64,000 nt of DNA, taken from the NCBI GenBank assembly GCA_021229015.1, contig CM037789.1, positions 43,576,377-43,640,376 of the forward strand. Direction: 5' to 3'. This stretch comes from Solen grandis. Its lineage: Eukaryota > Mollusca > Bivalvia > Adapedonta > Solenidae. Numbering within the stretch: the first letter of the stretch is position 1; each line of letters opens with the position of its first letter. The position numbers and the translations under genes are program-made. Of the stretch, positions 54,754-64,000 are shown in pieces. Below the pieces are notes generated by a model. It made no database searches. It was not told the origin of the DNA and was given only the letters and a program-made list of their open reading frames with translations.

Positions 54754-57647
54754 ATGGAAGACTTCCAGATTGTTTCTGTTCATGAGGCGTTGAAACTAGA
54801 GCCGGATAAGAATGTAAACTTAGCCGTGCGTGTCCTAAAGGCTGATGGAGTTCAAACATACACTAAGAAAGATCAGACATCAAAATCGTTCTTCCCATGC
54901 TTGGTGGCTGACCAGACAGGGAGTGCCTGGTTGAGGGTGTACCAAGTACACAAGTTAACAACATTTGCACCCGGCACTCATCTCTTGATTAGAGGAGTGA
55001 TTAAGAAGACCGGGGAGCATGCACTTTGGTAATTACAAAAAATTTTTTTTTAAACATTTGCATCTATGTTACACAGATAGTTATCTTATATGTGTAGCTT
55101 TTGAAGAAAGAGACATTTTTTCATAGATATCATATAAATGTCTTTGTCTTCCTTTATGGTATTTATGTATTAACTATATAAATGTAAACTATGTTTATAA
55201 CTTAATACTATTACTAACATAGAAAAGGTTCTTTCATCAGCTGATTTTAATACAATTATGACCTTCAAATTTGAAACTTTATTCCTAACAATAACAACAC
55301 ATTCAAAGGTAGTTTAATTACTTTATATACAGTAAAAAAACAAAAAAAAACAAAAAAAAAAACTTTAAACAGCATGTGTTATACCTCAGGCTGTTCTTGA
55401 TGTACTTTATAATTGTCAATAATCTTGTTGTTTTCCTTGTAGCAGTTCAGTTCTTTAGTAAGTAATTTAGTTTTCATAATATTGCACTTTCATCTTCATC
55501 TTCAAGGTGTCCAGCAACAACTAAAACATCTAGTTGGCCACACATTGACATTCCAGAAAGTGTCTTAAAGGAGGCGAATAATAATCCAAAAAGCATGGGT
55601 AGTCCAGAACGTAAACTGAATGAGGCCATATTTGCATCATCACCATCAACAGTGGTTGGAAAAATCACAGAGGTTCGGCAATATTAATTACATTGACTTT
55701 TCAGCTCACCTGAGCACAATATGCTAAAGGTTAGCTATTAGGATCACCCTTTGTCCATGGTGAGTTGTCTGTCGTCAACAATCCTTTAAAACGACATGTT
55801 TTCTTAAAATTCTAGACAGAATTTTATTAAACTTGGCTGGGATGGTCCTTGGGTGAATCCTCCCAAAAGTTGCTGAAATTAACTTGATCCATGTAGAACT
55901 CTGGCTGCCATGGCAGTGGAAAGAGAAAAAAAATGAAAACTTTAAAAATCATCTCCTTCATAACTACTGACCAGATTTCAACATTTTTTAGTACTGATGC
56001 TTCTTAGGTAACCATCTACCAAGGTCCCTAAAGCTATTCTGATTTCTAAAAAAAACAAAAAAAAAACATGGCCACCATGGGTGGGGTTAATTTGGCCTTA
56101 TTTGTATAGTGTACAAAATGGTATGGAGTTTTGTTATTGGTGTGTAACAGTGGCTTAAGGTTTTATAATAATTTTGTTCTTAAAATTTGCTCTACTTCAT
56201 TCTACAGACATCACCTGTCAAATCACTACGCAATGGAGAACTTCAAGCAAGGTTCCTAAGGCTGGTTGATGACTATGGACCACCTGTTAGATTGCTCTCT
56301 TTGGGAAGGAAGCTGAGGGGCAATATCAGATTGGTGATGTGATCAAGGTTACAGAGGTGTATCCTTACAACAAGAGCAAATCTCTATCAACAAAAAAACA
56401 AGCCAAAGTTGAGGTAATTGTGAACATATAACATTCTTAAACTTATCTTTTTATTTTCATTCACTTTATTATTTACATTTATATATTCATATTTTGGTAT
56501 GCTGGTTCAAATGTTCTAAAATGAAATACACATGAAATGCCTCTGGCAGTCATATGTAGTCCTTGATATCTCTAAATTGGCCATATTAGCACTTTCCACT
56601 GTATGAATGAAAAGATTCAAACTAACTTTTTGCAACTTAAGTCTTTATGTCACATGCTGTAAAAAAGAGGTGACATCTTCCTCATTCATCTTTGGGTTGT
56701 CACACTTTCTTGGTCACACTTCATCGTGTGCTTATCTTTTGTTATATTACAAGCTCTGATATCTGTTGCAGTTCCTCCCCAATGACCAAGTTGTTGTTGA
56801 TGTCAACAGTGTACCCAAATCAGAGGATCCTGACTTCAAAGAAGATGTTCAGACAGTTGAACAATTTGAAGTTATGGGAGTGCAATCTGTGTACAGTTAC
56901 CAGTGCTGCACCAAACCAGGTATTCATAATGATATTTTTTTAACAAAAAAAAAAACAAATAAAAAAACATGTAGTTTAACAAATAATGGGCAAATACTTC
57001 ATAAAATAATATTTCTTTAAAAATATTATCAAAAAAAACCAAACAATGTGTTCAACTACTACACAGTTTATACAAATTAACATTATTTAAATTAAGCTGT
57101 CACATATTAAGTACTCATTAAGTATTACATATAATGGTAACAGTACTATTACATTACCTTACAATAGAAATGTCCATTATATTTTGCAAATGCTTTTTCT
57201 AACATTTTTTTTGTCTTATATTTTTTTTCCAAAAGAAATAATGTAATTGTTTGGTGACAATATTTTCTTACAATTAACTTTGATCTTAACTTTATTATCT
57301 TTTCAACCTTTTGACACATCATTCATTTTGATAAAATAATTTCACACTGACCTATACTTAGATATATTCCTCTTTTTTGAAGCTTAACAGTCAGACATTG
57401 AGCAAGAAAGTACACACCATTGTTTAATGTTATATTAACAATAACAATGGTATATGTATATTACTTTCTTCTTTGCAGGTTGTAGGAACAAAAAGTCTTG
57501 GACAGTATGTGTCCAACTTGTGGCCAAAAACCTTCGGAGACCATTTATTACTGTTCTGCTGTAATGTTCCTCAAAAGAAACAACACATACACTCAAGTCG
57601 AGTTTTCATGGACAATTACAAAAGCTGTTCACATTGCCAGAGGATAA
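54754..57647 (+). CDS. RPA1-like OB-fold ssDNA-binding protein, five exons
   Basis: Proposed exons: 54,754-55,028; 55,507-55,672; 56,208-56,413; 56,772-56,919; 57,479-57,647. All introns are GT-AG; the donor after exon 2 (GTTCGG) is weak. Exon 1 reads like an OB fold (LVADQTGSAWLRVYQVHKL). Exons 2-3 form a second one (VVGKITE, then RFLRLVDDYGPPVR, GQYQIGDVIKVTEVYP). Exons 4-5 give CCTKPGC and CPTC, a C-x4-C...C-x2-C zinc ribbon as in the DBD-C domain of RPA70. The expected product is about 320 residues, roughly half of RPA70, lacking its N-terminal part. Exon 3 (near 56,289) and exon 5 (A-run near 57,488) each appear one base short, so the frame breaks twice in this assembly. Either the gene is newly dead or two bases are missing. 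The likely role is binding single-stranded DNA in the nucleus. It is same-strand and 2.2 kb downstream of the Helitron. Confidence 0.6.
55703..56115 (+). mobile_element. Family A element, copy A4, 3'-truncated, in an intron
   Basis: AGCTCACCTGAGCAC and ATGCTAAAGGTTAGCT make the 5' hairpin; a little over one 305-bp-type core unit follows (CTCTGGCTGCCATGGCAG, AACATGGCCACCATGG). No 3' end is present. It lies in intron 2 of the RPA-like gene. Confidence 0.75.
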
Positions 57648-59529
57648 TTATCAGCAATTCAAATTCCCTCTATGAAAACTTAAAAGCTCAGATACCTGTA
57701 ACTGCTAAAGCAAATTTCTCAAAGAATGGCTTTCAGGTCATCTCTGTTAAGCGCTCTGCTTCATACACTGATGAGTGAATGTACAAAACTTGGCTATGAG
57801 ACTTTATAATGGATCTCCGCTTTGAAGAAGAACATCTTCAAACATACCAGTAGTATCTAATAGTTTACATTATTTCTACCCAAAGTGTTCATTTTTTCTT
57901 GTCTCAGATACCTGTGTGAGAAAGGATTTTTTATAATTTTATACTCTACCAATACTACTTTAACATTGAGACAGTACAATAGGATATCAGTTTTTTTCCT
58001 TTTAAACTTTGATACACCAAATCATTAATGATATCATATAGTCTGAGAATTGCTTACCATTTTAATGCAGCATTGTTTTTTATAACTTGATTTTTCTATC
58101 ACATAATTTTTTCTTAAGCAGACAAACCTTTTCTTTTACCTGAGGCAATTTTTGTCATTACTCTATAAAATTCAAATTAATAGGGCTTACTAACTAGTTA
58201 ATATTCTTGAATGAAAAAAAAACAAATTTTTGCCATTTTTTCTTTCATTTACAGTTATTTTTTATTTTGATGACACTATCTTTTTACTAAATAAAAAAAT
58301 ATGCACTATTAGAACTAAAAACAAACAATATGGATCCTACATTTTTCAAATTTTGACTTCTAAACAACAATTAATACTTTACTTATCATTTACAGGTATA
58401 ATGGATATAAGATTTCATTTCACATGGAAATTGAACCAAATACAAATCATTAGATTAATACTCTGCAGTTTTAAACCGAAATACTTATGATATATCTGTG
58501 ATATAGATAACTTTTTCGAACAACAGATGATTTACTAAAACAACAACATTTAGGCAGTTTGTATATGATAGGGCGCAAAGGTGTTCTGTCTTAACACTTA
58601 TTTCTTATTAAGTGTTATACTCTTTTTGTTCCTTTAGAAAAACTAAAAATTTGTGTATGCTGTTTTGAAATGCATAATGTTTGTTGTCATAATATGTACA
58701 TAGTTTTGATATGAAAGTTCATAAATATGAACAGGATAATCTGAAAACCAAAGTAGATAAAGTAGATAACACTTTACCGATTACACAAAAAAAAATAAAT
58801 AGGGCTCCTTTCAACTTAAGATATGGTTAAAGCTTTGCATACAAAGTAAATCATGTTTCAAGCAGAGATTGAATTGTGCTATAAACATAGATAACTAACA
58901 TTGGAATAAAGAACAATTTTTGGCCCCTTCTTAATTTAGATATTATGGTTGTAAAGCACAGAATTTTTTATGCTTCTATATCAATAACCTTGCACAGGCT
59001 TGATTTGAAACATAAATTTAGTGTATATGGTACTTAAATACCTGTTTTTGAATTGCAATTTTGGCTCCTTTTTCAAATATGTTTTGTTTCAAATTTTGCT
59101 CACCTTGTAACATACTATCAAGCTACTTCAAAATTGTTTATGGTATTGACCTCAGGGTTGATGGATGTGTTCAAGGCCTCATGTAACTAGGCATGTAACT
59201 ATGTCTCAATAACTATGCATGGCATTGATGTCAGACTTCCAATATCCAACTATCCAGGTATATCATTTCTCACTATTCTTACATACAGGGTATTAACTTC
59301 AATGTTAAAACTTGTTTATGTTATAAACTACTTTACGGTGAATTTGTGTGATCTTCATAATTAATGTTTAAACATAATCATTTTGTTGCTCTTGAAAGTT
59401 TATGTCTGTATATTTGTACATTTCTAAATGCATATTTCTTATTTTCTGTACTAGCATGTATATTCACATCTGTCAATTTGACACTTACTTGATACAATAA
59501 TCTTTTATTTTTCACACAACCATTTTTTT
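57648..59529. other. 3' flank of RPA-like gene; family B remnants at 58.8-59.3 kb
   Basis: GGTTAAAGCTTTGCATACAA, TTTTTGGCCCCTTCTTAATT and TATGGTATTGACCTCAGGGT are diverged family B core pieces. No clear polyadenylation signal could be tied to the gene. Confidence 0.4.
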
Positions 59530-60588
59530 AGCTCACCTGAACACGTTTTGCTACGGGTAAGCTTTTGTGATCCCATGAATGTCCGGCATCCGTTGTGCGT
59601 CGTCAACAATTTTAGTGTTTACACTCTAACGCCTTCATTTCTTAAGCAGTTGTCTTCAAACTTTAGGACAATGTTTATGACCATAATGTCACAGATGAGT
59701 TTTATTTTGGCTGAGATTAGCCATTTACGTCAGGAGTTATACACCTTTTAAAATAAAAAAATGCCAATTTTTTTTTTTTGTTTACACTATAGCGTCTTCA
59801 TTTTTTTTAAGCAATCATCTTCAAAGTTTATGATAATGTTTATGACTAAAATTTCATGAATGCGTTTGATAATGGCTAAGATCGGCCAATTAGGTCAGGA
59901 GTTATGCTCCATTTAATAAAAAAAAAGTTCATATTTCACACTGTTTACAATTTAGCGTCTTCATTTTTTAAGCAATCATCTTTAAACCTTATAACAATGT
60001 TTATAACCATAATGTCACAGATGAGTTTGTATAACAATTTTATGACCATAATGTCACGGATGAGTTTGATTTTGGCTGAGATCAGCCAAATAGATCAGGA
60101 GTAATGCCCCTTTTAATACCAAAAAATGCCAGTTTTCACTTTTGTTTACAATTTGAGATCTGCCAATTAGGTCAGGAGTTATGCCCCTTTTATTATAAAA
60201 AAAATGCCAGTTTTACTTTGTTTATATCCAGCATCTTCATTTTTTGGGCAATCATTGTTATACTTTAAGACAACGTTTATGACCATTATGTCAGAGATGA
60301 GTTTGATTTTGGTTTAGATTGGCCATAAGATCAAGAATTATGCCCCTTCTAATATCAAAAAATGCCAGTTTTCACTTTGTTGACATGGTGTTATTTTTTA
60401 AGTAGTCATCTTCAAACTTTATGACAATGTTTATGACCATAATAACTCGCTTGGGTTTGTTTATGGTCTAGATAAGAAAATTAGGTTATGAGTTATGTCA
60501 TCAATAAATGTCAGATTTCACATTGTTTACACTCCAGTGGCAGTGGTACTCAGGTGAGCGATTTAGGGCCATCATAGCCCTCTTGTTT
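59530..60588 (+). mobile_element. Family A element, copy A5 (160-bp core)
   Basis: AGCTCACCTGAACACG starts the copy. About six diverged core units share TTTATGACCATAATGTCAC and GGTCAGGAGTTATGCCCC with A1. The end is CAGGTGAGCGATTTAGGGCC then ATCATAGCCCTCTTGTTT. No genes. Confidence 0.85.
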
Positions 60589-61859
60589 TCTTTAAACACC
60601 ACACACATTCACAAACCACAATATACATACCAATGATTTTCATTTTTTTTTTTTTTTTTGGCACATTTGAGCATGTTACATTATGATTTGTTATTCTCCT
60701 TTATTCCATGTTTACCATTGTAACTTCATATTTTCAGTAATTTGTTAACACTCATACTAACATTCACATTATCTACTTTTCATAAAGTTTATGCATGTAT
60801 ATATGTATATTAGTAAAGTGGATTAAGGCTTTTTTTTAATCTACATTTTTCTAAAATGCATTTACAGTTAACCTTGATATTTGTGTAATATCTTTTTTTA
60901 TTTAGACACCTTAATTAGTAACATTTAAGTGATCTTTGGCAAACTCTAAATTTCTTTAAATCATTAACAACCTACTTGCATATAATTGACATCCAGACAA
61001 AAATAAGGTTTGCATGTTTTCTGAAGTTGATTGAAGATTCTCCAAATATGCATCATGTGGATAAACTTACCATAGCTTTTAACTTTTAAAAGATCATTAT
61101 TATATAAATATCTTTATTTCCTCCATACATTGACGATTTAACAAGATACACATACAGTCTTTTAAAATAACTACTTTCCTCCATTCTTAGTCATTTCCAA
61201 GGGCATATAGGTCAGTATTTCACTTTATTTCAACACAGTGTTTTAGAAACTTTGGAAAATAGATAACATAATATAATCACATATATGATTCTATTTATTT
61301 ATCATTTTATTTCCTTTAATCAAAGGCAATAGGTTTACTTGTTGAAATTTAGTGACAGTTTTATTGTATACATCTGTTTTAACTGTGCAAACTTACTGAA
61401 ATTACTCACAATGAAGCAAAAATAATGTGAAACAACATTTTGAGTAATGTGCCCTTGTTAATCACACAAAAATATGTTTTTGGATAGCATAGGGACCCCA
61501 ATTTATAGTGACCCCTATTTTTACAACATTTTTTTAATAGTGAGATTCTCTATAATTATACAAAGTTTTAAAAACATTCTCTTCTCTTGCTCATTTTATC
61601 ATTCTTAGTTTATACTTGAACAATGTGACCAAAGGTGTCCTCAGGTTGTTTTGTACAAATGTTGGAACTTTACTTTTTACTTGTTTTTATTTTTATTAAA
61701 ATAGTTTAAAGTATCCTCATCTTTTGTTTATTTATGCAAATCACTGCATTCCTTCATGCTATAGAGCATAGATTTCAATAAAAAAAAAAGTTTTCTCACT
61801 ATAGTGTTCTTGCACTTATCTTCCATATACTTTCTATTATTAATTTTAATGTGTCACTC
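60589..61859. other. No recognised feature
   Basis: AT-rich, with a T-run near 60,640-60,658; nothing supported. Confidence 0.45.
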
Positions 61860-62050
61860 ACAGTATGTTCCCTTGAGACAGATGTTGTAATGTCACACAG
61901 CTATACAGACTGAAAATATTGTATGAGACTTAGTCGCATTATCCAGACACCGAACCAATAAGAAATACTCTTAATCAAAAGAGCTATCACAGAACCTTTT
62001 TTGCAAGTCCATTTTGTTGCATCCGGGGATCAAACCAATCACCTTTTGAT
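61860..62050 (-). repeat. Degenerate SINE-1 copy, minus strand
   Basis: Reverse complement includes GATTGGTTTGATCCCCGGAT, GGTTCGGTGTCTGGATAATG and CTGTCTCAAGG in the SINE-1 order. Confidence 0.5.
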
Positions 62051-62152
62051 TCTGTACATTCTACAACTCAGAAATGTGGATCAGTGTTTTATATTTGTAT
62101 ATGAAACACTTATATTCATCAAGTATTCATTTCTTGCCATATTGGTATTTTT

Positions 62153-63047
62153 AGCTCACCTGAGCACAACGTGCTCATGGTGAGCTATTGTGATGGTCCG
62201 GCGTCCGTCGTGCGTCGTGCGTCGTCAACTTTTTAATTCAAACGACTTCTCCTCCTAAACTACTGGGCAGATTTCAATAAAACTTTACACAAATGACCCT
62301 TGGGTGACCCTCTTTCAAGTTTGTTCAAATGGTTCCAGTCTGTTGAATAACTGGGTCACAGGAGCTAAAAATAGACAAAAAAATTGCAATCTTTAAAAAT
62401 CTTCTTCTCTGAAACCAAAAGGCACAGAGCTTTGATATTTGGTATGTAGCATCATCTAATGGTCCTCTACCAAGTTTGTTCAAATTATGGCCCTGGGGTC
62501 AAAATTAGCCCCGCCCCGGGGGTCACTTTATTTACATAGGCTTAAATAGGGAAAACTTAGAAAAATCTTCTTCTCCGAAACCGTATGGCCTAGAGCTAAG
62601 ATATTTGGCATGTAGCATTGTCTAGTGGATCTCTACCAAGTTTGTTCAAATTATGGCCCTGGGGTCAAAATTGGCCCCGCCCTGGGGGTCACTTTCTTTA
62701 ACATAGGCTAATATAGGAATATATCTAGAAAAATTTTCTTCTCTGGAACTTTATGGCCGGGAGCTTTGATATTTGGCATGTAGCATTGTCTAATGATCTC
62801 TACCAAGTTTGTTCAAATAATGGCCCTGGGGTCAAAATTGGCCCCGCCCAGGGGGTTTCTTTCTTCAACATAGGCTAATAAAGGAAAAAATCTAGAAAAT
62901 TTTCTTCTCTGAAATCATATGGCCGGAAGCTTTGATATTTGGCATGCAGCATTGTTACCTTGATCTTTAACCTATCTTTTGTAACTTTATGGTGGGACAT
63001 TTTATCTTTACTCAGGTGAGCGGATTAGAACCCTCGGGCTCTTGTTG
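62153..63047 (+). mobile_element. Family A element, copy A6 (167-bp core)
   Basis: The hairpin AGCTCACCTGAGCAC / GTGCTCATGGTGAGCT and the leader GTCCGGCGTCCGTCGTGCG are typical. The core units contain ATGGCCCTGGGGTCAAAAT and GGCCCCGCCC; landmarks at 62,489, 62,655 and 62,822 give a period of 166-167 bp. The end is CAGGTGAGCGGATTAGAACC then CTCGGGCTCTTGTT. Confidence 0.85.
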
Positions 63048-64000
63048 TGACTTGTACGCTAGCGCAATATTTCACCATGACCCTGACGTCATCTTACAAG
63101 AAAACCATCGAAAAACTGATTGATACTTGTTTACAAACTGTTCTTATATAAACAGAAATTTATAACAGCGGTACAACATTAAAACAAAATACATTTGGTT
63201 ATTGGCTGAAACATTTGCGCGGAGCTTTCCATTTGCTGCCTTTGCAGCAATTTTGTACTTGTTGTCTACATTGTTTTGTATTGCAACCCCTTTCCCTGAA
63301 CTCTGCAATGAACGTGAACTATTTGTCATATCTGATATTGGAATACATAGTTCCCGTGAGATGTCATAGGCACTGAAAGACTCTTTTTGGCAGCCATCTT
63401 TAAAGGTATAAGTTTATGCAGGCCGAAAGTTGAGAATACTTGCTGTTTTTAAATCAAAATGGTGCTTTATTTTTCCGTCTTTCAGCTTTGATAAATCATT
63501 TTAGATATGAAAATGTTATTCTGATAAATTCATCGGTAATAACTTAATAACCCAAAAAAGTTACACTGTTTATTTTGTTTAAGGATGAACTCATACTTTT
63601 TTTCTTTACTGTGCATTTATTTATTTATTTTTTTGCATCCATACATATTTAAAATATTCCATCCTAAAAATATGAATTTCAAGAGCTTTCTTGTGGTGTT
63701 TACATTTTGAATTTTGGAGCAGAAATAACGAAATAATAAGAAAATGAGAATTCTGCTTCTATGTCATTCATAAAAAAATCCACTGAATTTGCCTTTAAAT
63801 ATGGCCACCAAGAGTAGGGAAGTTCACTAATTTTTAGAACTGTGTATTGAGTACAAAATCTAATAATAACCAAACATTACATAGGTAATTATACCGAATT
63901 TGGGGGTGTTATGTGCGCAAAAGTTAAATATTTTATTCTGAAAACATTTCACTAATTACGCAGTAATTTCAATTATGGCATGTTAATCTATTATAATATA
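63048..64000. other. Unassigned; weak minus-strand open frame
   Basis: A minus frame that is open from about 63,407 to 63,144 contains SAYDISRELCIPISDMTN and KYKIAAKAANGKLR. It may be coding, but no start, donor or family can be supported. One TGACGTCA is at 63,084. The rest is AT-rich. Confidence 0.25.

Noticed and set aside
63144..63407. Minus-strand gene start at AAAGATGGCTGCC
   Set aside because: The ATG there opens only a short frame ending in TGA; the longer neighbouring frame has no start or splice donor that I can support.

Overview
The window is non-coding-rich animal DNA, AT-rich, with introns, short interspersed elements (SINEs), many small inverted-repeat transposons and a 100-N scaffold gap. 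Several repeats are of kinds I associate with bivalve mollusc genomes: tRNA-derived SINEs with a shared tail, and elements that begin AGCTCACCTGAGC and end CTCTTGTTT around tandem cores. A heterodont clam is my best guess; this is inference, because no single-copy marker gene is present.

Layout. From 1 to 28.5 kb I found no clear intact gene, only SINEs, miniature inverted-repeat elements (families called C, D and F here), a relic hAT transposon (10.3-11.0 kb), a 470-bp fold-back element (22.1-22.6 kb), a LINE reverse-transcriptase scrap (24.8 kb) and one frame-broken, coding-like minus-strand stretch (19.8-20.1 kb). The gap is at 28,553-28,652. From 28.7 to 41.3 kb lie a diverged tandem segmental duplication (29.6-31.9 and 33.9-35.7 kb) and a three-unit array of about 1.5-kb repeats that carries 12 perfect TGACGTCA palindromes.

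From about 44.9 to 52.6 kb sits a broken autonomous Helitron. Its reading direction is plus, and its domains in order are a cysteine-peptidase-like domain resembling peptidase C76, a DUF6570-like domain, a HUH/Y2 Rep nuclease (Helitron_like_N) and a PIF1-type helicase. Its upstream region is a 220-bp tandem repeat into which a family-A element has jumped. About 2.2 kb downstream, on the same strand, is a five-exon gene for an RPA1-like OB-fold protein with an RPA-type zinc ribbon; two of its exons each seem one base short.

Family A is the most informative repeat: six copies share a 5' terminal hairpin, and five keep a common 3' end, but they hold tandem cores of different sequence and period (about 145, 160, 167 and 305 bp). 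Two copies sit inside other repeats, so the pre-insertion site can be inferred; both are T-runs without an evident target duplication, as expected of Helentron-type non-autonomous elements. Rolling-circle transposition is therefore the theme of the right half: a Helitron relic, an RPA-like gene beside it, and candidate non-autonomous derivatives. Deletion-rich stretches inside some arrays suggest sequence error, which also matters for judging the broken frames.
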